Origin: Oscillospiraceae bacterium
GTDB lineage: Bacteria; Bacillota_A; Clostridia; Oscillospirales; Ruminococcaceae
Assembly (NCBI GenBank): GCA_017523995.1
Contig: JAFWUX010000223.1
Span: 1-64,000, forward strand
Direction of reading: 5' to 3'
Length of the DNA: 64,000 bases
Position 1 is the stretch's first letter, and each line of letters starts with the position of its first letter. The notes beneath the pieces are model-generated. The model worked only from the letters and a program-made list of their open reading frames with translations, ran no database searches and was not told the DNA's origin. The position numbers and the translations under genes were made by a program. Below are positions 46,549 to 54,656 of this stretch, in pieces.

Positions 46549-46656
46549 TCATTCAACCGGGAAACGCTCTCCTTCATATCTATCGCTTGCGGTCAGAACG
46601 TCCTCTTCCGAAAACGCAATGATCTCAAGCTGTGCTTCTTCATAAGTCTGTTTCAT
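46549..46656 (-). CDS. 35-residue acidic peptide
   Basis: ATG at 46656 after a strong AAGGAGGAG; ends TGA at 46549. It begins MKQTYEEAQLEIIAFSEEDV and continues LTASDRYEGERFPVE. It sits 13 nt downstream of the LRR gene stop (46670) and 32 nt before the lipoprotein start, so is probably translated from the same message. The K-x-Y-E-x-x-x-x-E-I-I-x-F-x-x-E-D-V-x-T pattern resembles short acidic peptides that recur in Clostridia genomes with no assigned function (from memory, not searched). No signal peptide and no GG cleavage site. Confidence 0.7.
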   Translation of the reverse strand: MKQTYEEAQLEIIAFSEEDVLTASDRYEGERFPVE

Positions 46657-46669
46657 GTTCTCCTCCTTA

Positions 46670-49039
46670 TCATGCCTTCTCATAAAGATACATCGCATTG
46701 GCGAGTGTGACTTTTCTTTCGTCGCCGGTCGCGGCCAGCAGCTTTGCGTAGTAAAGCGGCGGAATCCCGACCTTGTACGAATCAATCACAAAGTTATACT
46801 GCGTGCTGATGTTGGAACGGCCGTTAGTCTCAGAGTCCAGATAGTACTCTCCCTTGCTGTTCTGCATCAGCTCCGTTTCGCTCTGTCTGGATGTGCCTTT
46901 TTTGTAGGTATGGGAATCATAGCTGTTATCCGAGAACTTGATATACACGCGCATAAACGGATTAATCTGGAATATTGTCGAGAACTGAAGTTCCAGATTC
47001 TCCGGCTTTGTGCCGCTGACGTTCAGATTAATTTTATTATAGACATTCTGATCCAGATTCTTTACATCATCACTGACGGTATAGCCCGCATCCGGATCGA
47101 AATACAGCGCGGTTGCCGCACAGAAATCCTTCGCCGTCTTTGCCAAACGATACGTACTCTCATTCGATTCCGCTTCTGCCATGACTTTGTCAAAATAATC
47201 ATACAATTTGATGTTCAGACCGGCTTTCGTCACATCGGTGCCTTTCACGGTCAGGGATTTCACAGCGGTTCCGTCACCGCGGACTAAGCGGAACGTGCCG
47301 TCTTTCATCGCGTCGGCGGGATCAATCGGAATACCGATGTAGCGGTGCAGTTCACTGGTGTTGCCGCTTAACTGCGAGCCTTCAATATACTGACGGCTTA
47401 GCGAGATCGGCTGTGTATAGGTCTTGCCACCGATTTTCAGTTCACAGTATGCATCCGGATCAGCAAGCAGTGTACCGGGAATATCCGCATAGATCATGGA
47501 TTCAATACGATTGTAATACCCGACAGACTGCGCCCGATAAACTGCAGGCGTGCTGTCGCCGTTCGATATAAATTCTATGTTATACTTGACTGCATAGGCG
47601 TGTGCGCCGGAGTCCTCTGCCGCAGTGATGCTTTTGACAAGTGTACAAATCGAATCGACATCGTCAAACGAGCAATACGGGTTCAGAACTGTCAGCATGA
47701 GCTTGTCACAATAATAGAAACAGTGATCCTTAATACGCTCAACAGAGCGCGGAACCGTCAGTTCCGTGAGCTTAGCGCAGCCCCTGAATGTTTCATCGAA
47801 CAAACAGGTCATTCCTTCCGGCAGATTGATCTTCCGGAGATAGCTGCAGTAGCAGAACGCAGATTCGTCAATCATATTCAGAGAATCAGGGAGTTTGACC
47901 TCCATTACAGGGCTATCGCAAAACGCGGCATATCCGATTGACTTGATTCCTTCACTCACTTCGACCGAGCGAATCGTTTTACATCCGCAGAAAGCCTGCC
48001 AGCCGACGCTGACAACCGGTTTGCCGTTATATGTCGCAGGGATCTCGATCATCGCCGGCAGCTTGTCCTCGACAAAACCGCTGACACTGTAAACATCCTC
48101 ATACTCGCTATGTTCAAAAGTCAGATAATCTTCGGGAGCAAATTCTTCATTATCCAGCGGGATAAAGGTCAGATCATGCTGTTTGGCGTAGTATTCCGCA
48201 GTGGATTTTTTCTTGCCGTAAACCGCAGTCGGCTTGCAGATCGTGTCGAAGTCGCGGGAATCATCCGAATCTTTGATCATGCAGCCTTTGTTGCGGATTG
48301 TGACCTTTTCCAGTGCATCGCATTTTGCGAATACGCTGTTTTCAATCTCCTTCACGCTTGCCGGGACATCTACCTCTTTCAGGGATGAGCAGCCGTAAAA
48401 CGCTTCGCTGTGAATCTCTCGCACGCCGTCCGGAATTGTGATCTCCTTGAGCGATGTACAGCCGAGGAACAATTCACTTCCGATTACCTCCAGATTTTCC
48501 GGAAGCTCGATCGTCTCCAGCGATGTGCAGTCCTTGAACACATCATACGCAAAGGAACCGGTGCGGTCTGAAAAAGTGACCTTTTTCAGATTGGTGCAGC
48601 CGTCAAAGACATAACCGTTGAAGCTGATCAAAGAATGACCGTCGTTCGTATCCGGACGCGCGTCGGAATGGAATATTTCAACCTCTTCCAGATTGGTGCA
48701 GTCCTGAAAGCATTGATACCCGATCCAGCTGATGCAGTCCGGAAGGACGATCTTTTTGTAATTCGATCCTTTCAGCAGATTGGCGTTCAGCTGCTTGACG
48801 CGGTAACCTTTGATCCGTTCCGGAATGGTCAGCGTATCTCCGCTCAGCTTATTGAAGTCAATCTTGTCAATTGAAACCGTGTTGTCCATTTCGTTTTCAT
48901 AACCGGTGTCATAAAACGTGTAGGTGTAAGCCTCAAACTGATGCTCCTCACTGTCGGCTGCCTGTGCCTGCATCAGCGGTATGGCAGCGCAGAAAGCTGC
49001 TGCTGAAAGCACCGCTGTGCATAGTTTGGATAATCGCAT
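46670..49039 (-). CDS. BspA-type LRR surface protein without dockerin
   Basis: Start at 49039 (MRLSKLCTAVLSAAAFCAAI), 7 nt after AAGGAGG; 789 residues. Signal peptide, then two blocks of LRR_5 repeats (LEVIGSELFLGCTSLKEITI, IKSIGYAAFCDSPVMEVKL) separated by a header LTFEHSEYEDVYSVSGFVED. A roughly 260-residue C-terminal domain follows (YNRIESMIYADI..., SQLSGNTSELHRYIGIPI, TAKDFCAATALYFDPDAGY) ending TLANAMYLYEKA. That C-terminal domain appears related to the end of the DUF285-like protein at 60953 (both describe a paired beta-domain plus a segment like LLVDMLNYGSAAQTYFN). Neither has a dockerin or sortase signal, so retention must use another route, perhaps this domain. Confidence 0.87.
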   Translation of the reverse strand: MRLSKLCTAVLSAAAFCAAIPLMQAQAADSEEHQFEAYTYTFYDTGYENEMDNTVSIDKIDFNKLSGDTLTIPERIKGYRVKQLNANLLKGSNYKKIVLPDCISWIGYQCFQDCTNLEEVEIFHSDARPDTNDGHSLISFNGYVFDGCTNLKKVTFSDRTGSFAYDVFKDCTSLETIELPENLEVIGSELFLGCTSLKEITIPDGVREIHSEAFYGCSSLKEVDVPASVKEIENSVFAKCDALEKVTIRNKGCMIKDSDDSRDFDTICKPTAVYGKKKSTAEYYAKQHDLTFIPLDNEEFAPEDYLTFEHSEYEDVYSVSGFVEDKLPAMIEIPATYNGKPVVSVGWQAFCGCKTIRSVEVSEGIKSIGYAAFCDSPVMEVKLPDSLNMIDESAFCYCSYLRKINLPEGMTCLFDETFRGCAKLTELTVPRSVERIKDHCFYYCDKLMLTVLNPYCSFDDVDSICTLVKSITAAEDSGAHAYAVKYNIEFISNGDSTPAVYRAQSVGYYNRIESMIYADIPGTLLADPDAYCELKIGGKTYTQPISLSRQYIEGSQLSGNTSELHRYIGIPIDPADAMKDGTFRLVRGDGTAVKSLTVKGTDVTKAGLNIKLYDYFDKVMAEAESNESTYRLAKTAKDFCAATALYFDPDAGYTVSDDVKNLDQNVYNKINLNVSGTKPENLELQFSTIFQINPFMRVYIKFSDNSYDSHTYKKGTSRQSETELMQNSKGEYYLDSETNGRSNISTQYNFVIDSYKVGIPPLYYAKLLAATGDERKVTLANAMYLYEKA

Positions 49040-49090
49040 AAATATACCTCCTTTTTCATTCACGCCGGCATACAGACAGCCGGCTTTTCT

Positions 49091-49119
49091 ATTATACCAT
49101 AATCTTGCGCAGATTGCAA
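49091..49119 (-). promoter_or_regulatory. Promoter of the LRR / peptide / lipoprotein unit
   Basis: Minus strand TTGCAA (49119-49114), 17 nt, TATAAT (49096-49091), about 45 nt before ATG 49039. Confidence 0.82.
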
Positions 49120-49252
49120 TGTATTGTGGCAATTTCAGAGGATATGTTAAAAAAATATATCCTTATCCGCATGACGATCTGAAAAGGACTTCCTGTCAAA
49201 CCGTGCCCAATCGGGCATTCTTTCTGCATATTTTCTGTATTCTTTATGCATA

Positions 49253-49294
49253 CAAAAACCGCCCCGAAGCGCAATTCAGATGCTTCGGGGCAGT
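49253..49294 (-). terminator. Terminator of the peptide exporter gene
   Basis: GCCCCGAAGC (49261-49270) pairs with GCTTCGGGGC (49282-49291); on the minus strand it runs into GGTTTTTG. It is 7 nt from the stop at 49298 and near-identical to the terminator at 42850. Confidence 0.85.
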
Positions 49295-49297
49295 TGT

Positions 49298-51583
49298 TTA
49301 CATAAGATTCCAGAGGCGTTTCAATTCGCCGTTTTTCTGCATCAGCTCGTCAAATGTGCCGCTTTCTGCGATCTCACCGTTTTTCATCACATAGATCCTG
49401 TCGCAGATGCGCACCGTATTCAGACGGTGTGCGATCATCAGGCATGCGATCCCGCGGTCACTGAGCTGCGAAACCGTATCAATGATGCTTTTTTCCGTGA
49501 CGGTATCCAGATTTCCGGTTGCTTCATCCAGAATCAGCAGATCCGGCTTTTGCAGCAGTGCTCTTGCGATCGAGAGCCGCTGCTTTTCACCGCCGGAGAG
49601 ATTCGCGCCGTTTTCTTCCAGCGGCGTATCATATCCGAGCGGCAGCTTTTCGATCATATCGTCTGCGCAGCAAAGCCTGCATGCTTCCCGGATCTCCGCA
49701 TCGGCTGCATGTTCTGCACCCAAGCGCAGATTTGCCATGACCGTATCCGAAAAGAAAAATGTCTCCTGACTGACATAGGCAATGCTGCTGCGCAATGCAG
49801 TGAGCCCGCAGTCCTCTGCGCTGCTGCTGCCGATCAGGACACGGCCTTTTTCCGGCGCATAAAAGCGCAGAAACAGCTTTGCCGCGGTTGTTTTTCCGCT
49901 GCCGCTTTCGCCGACAATTGCGATTTTTTCGCCCTTCCGGATCCGGAGCGAGACATCGTGCAGGCAGAGTTCACTGTTTCCGTAACGGAAATCGACATGC
50001 TCCAGCTCCCATTTTTCAGCCTGCGCACGTTCCTCTGTTTTCTCTGAAACAGCTTCCGTTTCGATGTCAAGAATGTCATTCAGGCGGTCGGCTGCGACAA
50101 AAGCAGTCTGGATCGTCGGCTGCAGCGCGATCAGGTTCTTGATCGGGCCGGTAAAATATTCCATCAGCACATAGAAGGTGATCAGCGCTCCGACGGTGAT
50201 GATCCGGTTCTGCACCATGACAAATCCTGTCCAGAGAATGACAATGCTGCCGAGCAGTTCGACCGCATTCAGGCAGGTGTCCTGCGTCAGCGCGACCGTA
50301 CTGCTGTTCACGACGGAATCGAGATATTTCCGGAATTTCGTCATTGCTGTGTCCTTGACGCTCCGGTTTGCGCAGGCAGCCTTCACGGTCTCCAGTCCGT
50401 CAAGGCTCTCTTTGAGATACGCCTGCATCTGTGCATCATCTTCCATGACCTGCCGGTTGGTACGCAGAATCGCGCGGCGGAACACCAGAACAACGATCAG
50501 ATACAGGATCACCATGACAAACGACAGAAAAAAGAGCCTGCCGTTTTCCATGTACAGCAGCGCGCCGCCGACAATTGTCATGACGGTATCCAGCATCAGC
50601 GTGACGGCAGCCGTTGAAATGGCTGTCCGGATCGTGTCGCCGTCCGAGAACCGCGACATGTATTCACCGGTTCGCCGCGTTGCAAGATCCTGAACGGGCA
50701 TATCGACAATGTGATCGTAAAACGGGATCATGATCCGAAGGTCAAGCGTTCTGCTGATGGAAATGATCATCCTGCCGCGTACAAACTGGATGACGGCTGA
50801 CAGCAGATAGAGCACTGCAAATGTGCCGAAGATCAGGTGAAAATCGTGCCTGCCGATCTGCTCTGCTTTCAGAAGAATTTTGTCAAGGAGCGTGTGCATA
50901 TCCGAATGATCCGGTTCTTCCGGCAATTCGATGATCTCGGTTTCCTCTGACTCTGCATCATCGGCATGCGACAGCAGATGCTCTGAAATCGTCTGCGTTT
51001 CCATAAAATGATCAATCGAGATCTGGAAAATGAAAGCGCCCGTAAAACCGATCAGAGAAACGATCAGCGACATGACCAGCACTGCTGCGAGCTTGCCGCC
51101 CTGTCCTTTCAGCAGCCGGAAAAAGCGCAGAAACGCATTCTCTCCGCGTCTGCCTTCCTGAAATGCAGGCGTTTTTTCAAATGTCACGATGTATCCGGTC
51201 CAGCGGGAGAAAAAATCCGCTTCCGTTATGCGATGCCTGCCGGTTTCCGGATCTCCGGTCAGGAATTTTCCCTTTTTGTATCCGAACACGACAATGAAAT
51301 GCAGCAATTGATTTTCGCTGACAATATGTGCAATGAACGGAAACCGGATCTCGCCGTTTGCAATTCCGGAGAGAAGCTCGTCCCTGTCGCCGGAAAGCGA
51401 TGTGCTTTCAAAGCCGAGTGCATTGCCGGCTTCGGTCAGCCCGTAGAGGTTCGTGCCGAGCCGGTCTGTTTTGGTGAGCTTTCTGCACTGTGAAAGCGGG
51501 ATCCTGCATCCGTGATAAGCTGCGATCATTGCAAGACATGCCGCGCCGCAGTCCCGCTGATCGTGCTGATAGACTATTTTCAT
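49298..51583 (-). CDS. Peptidase C39-containing ABC exporter (PCAT) for double-glycine peptides
   Basis: Start at 51583 (MKIVYQHDQRDCGAACLAMI), 6 nt after GAAAGGA; 761 residues. Residues 1-145 are a C39 protease with C12 (RDCGAACLAMIAAYHG), His in LLHFIVVFGY and Asp in FLTGDPETG. A six-helix ABC exporter membrane domain follows, then an ATPase with Walker A GESGSGKTT, signature LSGGEKQRLSIARAL, Walker B LLILDEATG and H-loop IAHRLNTV. PCATs cut off double-glycine leaders and export the peptide. Between the first transmembrane helices there is an acidic His-containing insertion (HLLSHADDAESEETEIIELP and on) that I do not recall from typical PCATs, about 40-50 residues longer than usual. It lies directly downstream of its probable substrate gene. 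Confidence 0.93.
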   Translation of the reverse strand: MKIVYQHDQRDCGAACLAMIAAYHGCRIPLSQCRKLTKTDRLGTNLYGLTEAGNALGFESTSLSGDRDELLSGIANGEIRFPFIAHIVSENQLLHFIVVFGYKKGKFLTGDPETGRHRITEADFFSRWTGYIVTFEKTPAFQEGRRGENAFLRFFRLLKGQGGKLAAVLVMSLIVSLIGFTGAFIFQISIDHFMETQTISEHLLSHADDAESEETEIIELPEEPDHSDMHTLLDKILLKAEQIGRHDFHLIFGTFAVLYLLSAVIQFVRGRMIISISRTLDLRIMIPFYDHIVDMPVQDLATRRTGEYMSRFSDGDTIRTAISTAAVTLMLDTVMTIVGGALLYMENGRLFFLSFVMVILYLIVVLVFRRAILRTNRQVMEDDAQMQAYLKESLDGLETVKAACANRSVKDTAMTKFRKYLDSVVNSSTVALTQDTCLNAVELLGSIVILWTGFVMVQNRIITVGALITFYVLMEYFTGPIKNLIALQPTIQTAFVAADRLNDILDIETEAVSEKTEERAQAEKWELEHVDFRYGNSELCLHDVSLRIRKGEKIAIVGESGSGKTTAAKLFLRFYAPEKGRVLIGSSSAEDCGLTALRSSIAYVSQETFFFSDTVMANLRLGAEHAADAEIREACRLCCADDMIEKLPLGYDTPLEENGANLSGGEKQRLSIARALLQKPDLLILDEATGNLDTVTEKSIIDTVSQLSDRGIACLMIAHRLNTVRICDRIYVMKNGEIAESGTFDELMQKNGELKRLWNLM

Positions 51584-51598
51584 GATGAATCCTTTCAA

Positions 51599-51629
51599 AA
51601 AAGGCTGCAAACCATTCTTGCAGCCTTTT
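51599..51629 (-). terminator. Partial terminator (attenuator) between peptide gene and exporter gene
   Basis: AAAAGGCTGCAA pairs with TTGCAGCCTTTT across a 7 nt loop; on the minus strand it runs into TTTTTTG. It sits in the 62 nt gap after the peptide stop (51646) and before the exporter start (51583). Confidence 0.8.
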
Positions 51630-51645
51630 CCGTTTCGTGCTGTGA

Positions 51646-51852
51646 TCAGCCGTATGTGTAATAAGTCGTTGTTTTTCTCTTGGAACAACCGGAGCAAAGA
51701 TACTTGATCGTATGCAGAACACGCGGCATCCAGCGGAATTTGTTCCAGTCCCAGTATGTTTCGGACTTCGTGGTGTGGGAATACTGTCTCCACGAATGCG
51801 AATGCGCACCGCCTTCGATGCGGCGCATTTCCTTTTCCGCAACAGCTCTCAT
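51646..51852 (-). CDS. Double-glycine leader peptide precursor (candidate bacteriocin or signalling peptide)
   Basis: ATG at 51852, 7 nt after GGAGG; 68 residues. The first 15 residues, MRAVAEKEMRRIEGG, fit the canonical leader: V at -12, E at -8, M at -7, I at -4, GG at -2/-1. Cleavage would free a 53-residue peptide starting AHSHSWRQYSHTTKSETYWD, with four Trp, six Tyr, a CSGC pair near residues 38-41 and about seven net positive charges plus four His. The composition is bacteriocin-like, but no known class or GxxxG motif is recognised, and a pheromone role is equally possible given the divergent sensor genes. Directly upstream of the C39 exporter. Confidence 0.82.
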   Translation of the reverse strand: MRAVAEKEMRRIEGGAHSHSWRQYSHTTKSETYWDWNKFRWMPRVLHTIKYLCSGCSKRKTTTYYTYG

Positions 51853-51915
51853 CACGGCACCTCCTTTCTGATCCGGCTGGCAGCAGAATGGTTGCTGCGA
51901 TCCGATTTCAGTTGT

Positions 51916-51944
51916 ATTATATCATTTTTTTATCCGAATGTCGC
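51916..51944 (-). promoter_or_regulatory. Promoter of the GG-peptide gene (poor -35, probably activator-dependent)
   Basis: Minus strand TATAAT (51921-51916) with GCGACA 17 nt upstream (51944-51939), only 3-4 matches to the -35 consensus. The GGGTAGT motif at 51954-51960 starts about 10 bp further upstream, a suitable activator position. Confidence 0.65.
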
Positions 51945-51953
51945 CACACAAAA

Positions 51954-51994
51954 GGGTAGTCTTTCCACGGAAACCGACTACCCGATCGGGTAGT
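51954..51994. promoter_or_regulatory. Candidate operator: three GGGTAGT half-sites, two forming an 18 bp palindrome
   Basis: GGGTAGTC at 51954-51961, GACTACCC at 51976-51983 and GGGTAGT at 51988-51994. The last two make ACTACCCGATCGGGTAGT (51977-51994); the first two make an 8 bp inverted repeat. The palindrome reaches the -35 region of the plus-strand sensor promoter, while the outer half-site sits beside the -35 of the minus-strand peptide promoter. A LuxR-type regulator gene lies 2.6 kb downstream. Confidence 0.72.
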
Positions 51995-52021
51995 GCATTT
52001 TTGTTTCAAATGTGATATAAT
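51993..52021 (+). promoter_or_regulatory. Promoter of the sensor/regulator operon
   Basis: GTGCAT (51993-51998), 17 nt, TATAAT (52016-52021), about 30 nt before the TTG start at 52052. The -35 box overlaps the end of the 18 bp palindrome. Confidence 0.65.
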
Positions 52022-52051
52022 AGGAAACAGTTGGTGAAATGAGGTGGTACT

Positions 52052-53641
52052 TTGCAGGTACATAAGCGAACATATCTGTATATTCTTTGCGGCTTTCTGC
52101 TGCTGTGTTTCATATCGTTATACCGGCAGGTCAGCATTGCAATGTTTCCGCATGACCGGCTGCGTCCCTATCTTGTGTATGCGGTTTATCTGGCGCTGCT
52201 CGGCGGCTGGCTGTATTCCCTGCGCATCCGCATCACGCAGAAAACAATGCTGAACTGTCTGCGGACGGAAGGCGCCGTTATGGGATTCTGGGTGACGATC
52301 CGGTTTTTGCAGGAAGGCTGGTTTTACCGGAATGTGCATGTGATGCGCATGAGCGGCTATCTGATCGCGATTCCGATGCTGCTGATCCCGCTGCTCGGAT
52401 TCTATGCGTCCTGCTGTCTGGCGCAGGGCGATACCTATACGATCCCGCTGCGCAGATATCTGCTGCTTCTGCCGGTCAGCGCTGCCTGCATCCTGCTCCT
52501 GACAAATGAAAAGCATCATCTGATGGTCAGCGTCCTGCCGGATGAATCGGAAAATCTGTATTTTCATCCGAATACCGGCATTATTTTTCCGGTGTTCTGC
52601 GCATCGGCGCTGATTCTGGCGCGCATTCTGATAATCCTATTCAAAACGCACCGCATCAGGATCCGGCGCATCAAAAAAATGCTCCCGCTGCTGATCAGCA
52701 TTGCAATGCCTGCAACGCTGCTGATCTATCTGCGGAAAAGCTTTGTTGTTTCGCATGAACTGATCGAGCTGACGGCAAAGCTGTTCTTTCTGGAAGCGAT
52801 GTCATGGGAAAGCTGCATCCTGCTCGGTCTGATTCCGGTCAATACGCGATATCCGATGGTATTTGAGCGTTCCACGGTCGGCATGCGGATCGTCGATGCA
52901 TCCGGTGATACAAAAATCCGCTCCGGAAATGCGCGTCCGCTGACAGCAGAGCAGTTTTCTGCGCTGAAACAGAACGGCATGCTTCAGGCACAGGAAGGCG
53001 CGGAGCTGCATCTGCACCGCATGCGGAACGGTTATCTGATCTATCAGAAGGATGTTTCAAAGATCTGCGCCGTGATCGAAGAACTGCACCGGACGGCAGA
53101 GGAGCTGACGCAGGAAGGGCATCTGCTGCAAAAAGAGATCGTGATGCAGTCTGAAAAGGCGGCGATCGACGCGAAAAACAAGATCTACGACCGGCTCTCC
53201 AATGAAGTCGGCAGTCAGCTGCGTGACATGACCGCACTGCTGCAAAGCATGCATACGGTGCAGAAGGATCAGCTTTACAGACAGCTGCTTCTGGTCGGCA
53301 CATATGTCAAGCGGCGGTGCAATCTGGTGCTGATCCATCAGGAAAGCGGCACAATTCCAATGGGCGAACTGCGGCTGACGCTCTCCGATTTTGTCGCATG
53401 CATGAACCTTGCCGGCATCGCTGCAAATCTGATCTGGGAGCCGGAAGGCACCTATGCGCCGGCGTACATGATCTGCATATTCGATGCAGTGGAACAGGAA
53501 ATGGAGCGGATCTGCTTTGCACCGGACAGCATCACAGTCGCGATCCGCGAAACAGCAGAAATCACCGTCCGGAAGGATGATAAACTGACGGTCCGTTCTG
53601 TTCCGTCTATTCAGTCTGAAAGTGAAACGAGTGCATCATGA
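52052..53641 (+). CDS. 7TM receptor with degenerate histidine-kinase domain
   Basis: 529 residues from a TTG start at 52052 after GAGGTGG. Residues 8-250 contain about seven hydrophobic helices (LYILCGFLLLCFISLY, YLVYAVYLALLGGWLY, MLLIPLLGFYASCCLA, YLLLLPVSAACILLL, IIFPVFCASALILARILIIL, MLPLLISIAMPATLLIYL and the weaker LTAKLFFLEAMSWESCILLG). The cytosolic part looks like a NarX/LiaS-type kinase that has lost its key residues: the expected HDELG is SNEVG (YDRLSNEVGSQLRDM) and no N-box or G-box is visible near FDAVEQEMERICF. It should sense a ligand but not phosphorylate. Its stop overlaps the following kinase start by 4 nt (ATGA), so the two are probably produced together and may form a heteromer. 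Confidence 0.8.
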   Translation: MQVHKRTYLYILCGFLLLCFISLYRQVSIAMFPHDRLRPYLVYAVYLALLGGWLYSLRIRITQKTMLNCLRTEGAVMGFWVTIRFLQEGWFYRNVHVMRMSGYLIAIPMLLIPLLGFYASCCLAQGDTYTIPLRRYLLLLPVSAACILLLTNEKHHLMVSVLPDESENLYFHPNTGIIFPVFCASALILARILIILFKTHRIRIRRIKKMLPLLISIAMPATLLIYLRKSFVVSHELIELTAKLFFLEAMSWESCILLGLIPVNTRYPMVFERSTVGMRIVDASGDTKIRSGNARPLTAEQFSALKQNGMLQAQEGAELHLHRMRNGYLIYQKDVSKICAVIEELHRTAEELTQEGHLLQKEIVMQSEKAAIDAKNKIYDRLSNEVGSQLRDMTALLQSMHTVQKDQLYRQLLLVGTYVKRRCNLVLIHQESGTIPMGELRLTLSDFVACMNLAGIAANLIWEPEGTYAPAYMICIFDAVEQEMERICFAPDSITVAIRETAEITVRKDDKLTVRSVPSIQSESETSAS

Positions 53642-54645
53642 GATACAAAAGAAGTCATAACAACAATGAAATCAGAGAAGCAATTGATTCCTATCCCGGC
53701 GGGCTGTGCTTTGCCGAGATCAGCGGAAAAACCATTCTGGTGAACCGGCAGATGAACAAGCTGATCGACGCCATGACCGGTCACACGCTGATCGAGGTCA
53801 ATCAGACATGGGACGATCTTTCAAACATGCCGCTGCTGAACGGCTGTTCGCGGCTGGACAGACCGTGGATGAAGCAAGCGCATTTCTGTGACGATGAAAA
53901 CAGCCTGCTGTTCCTCTTTCCGGATGATACGGTATGGCAGTTCCGGCGGACACTGCTGGACGATCAGGGGGAGCAGATCCTTCAGATCGAAGCTGCCGAT
54001 ATTACGCAGATCTACCGGATGAGCGAGGAGCTGTATCTGAACAATCAGAGGCTTGTGGAACTGCGGAAACGGCAGGAAGCGCTGCTTGCCAATATCGTGA
54101 AGATCAATCAGGACAAGGAACTGCTCTCTGCAAAAATGCATATTCACGACGATTTCGGCAGATGTCTGGTCGCGACAAAAAAAGCGATCATGGACGGCGA
54201 TCTGACGGAATCGACATATCAGATGCTGCTCAGCGGATGGGGGGAAGCGATCCGCGATATGCAGAATTTACAGCAGCAAAGCGCGATGCCGTCGCCGGAA
54301 GCAGAGCTGCGCAAGGTTGCGAATCTCGTCGGATGCCGGCTGTATTTTTCAGGCGAACAGCCGAAGGAACGGCGCTCTCTGCTGCTGATGTATTCCGTCA
54401 TTCGGGAAGCGCTGACAAATGCCGTGCGGCATGCGGGCGCGACCGCCCTCACTGTCGAGATCAGTCAACAGCAGAATCTGTATCATGTTGTCATCGGCAA
54501 CAACGGCAAATCGGAGATCCGGACGATCCATGAAAGCGGCGGTCTGCGCAATCTGCGGCATGCGCTGGAACAGCAGGGGGCACAGCTGAACTATGCATTC
54601 GGATCGAGCGTCACCGTCATCGCAGATATTCCGGTGCTGCATTGA
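53638..54645 (+). CDS. Soluble sensor histidine kinase (HisKA_3-like / HATPase)
   Basis: 335 residues, ATG at 53638 inside ATGA overlapping the receptor stop. No membrane helix. Residues 15-125 look PAS-like (GLCFAEISGKTILVNRQMNKL, LQIEAADITQIYRMSEE), then a coiled coil (about 130-165) and the phospho-acceptor H170 in IHDDFGRCL. The ATPase has an N-box EALTNAVRHA and a reduced G1 IGNNGKSE with GGLRNLRHAL after it. It is expected to phosphorylate the LuxR-type regulator encoded next. Lacking its own sensor helices, it probably receives its signal through the degenerate 7TM receptor. Confidence 0.87.
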   Translation: MRYKRSHNNNEIREAIDSYPGGLCFAEISGKTILVNRQMNKLIDAMTGHTLIEVNQTWDDLSNMPLLNGCSRLDRPWMKQAHFCDDENSLLFLFPDDTVWQFRRTLLDDQGEQILQIEAADITQIYRMSEELYLNNQRLVELRKRQEALLANIVKINQDKELLSAKMHIHDDFGRCLVATKKAIMDGDLTESTYQMLLSGWGEAIRDMQNLQQQSAMPSPEAELRKVANLVGCRLYFSGEQPKERRSLLLMYSVIREALTNAVRHAGATALTVEISQQQNLYHVVIGNNGKSEIRTIHESGGLRNLRHALEQQGAQLNYAFGSSVTVIADIPVLH

Positions 54646-54656
54646 GGAGGAAGATC

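Noticed and set aside
51584..51793. Upstream extension of the exporter to 51793
   Set aside because: It would overlap the peptide gene and the hairpin; the C39 domain begins naturally at 51583 with a ribosome site.
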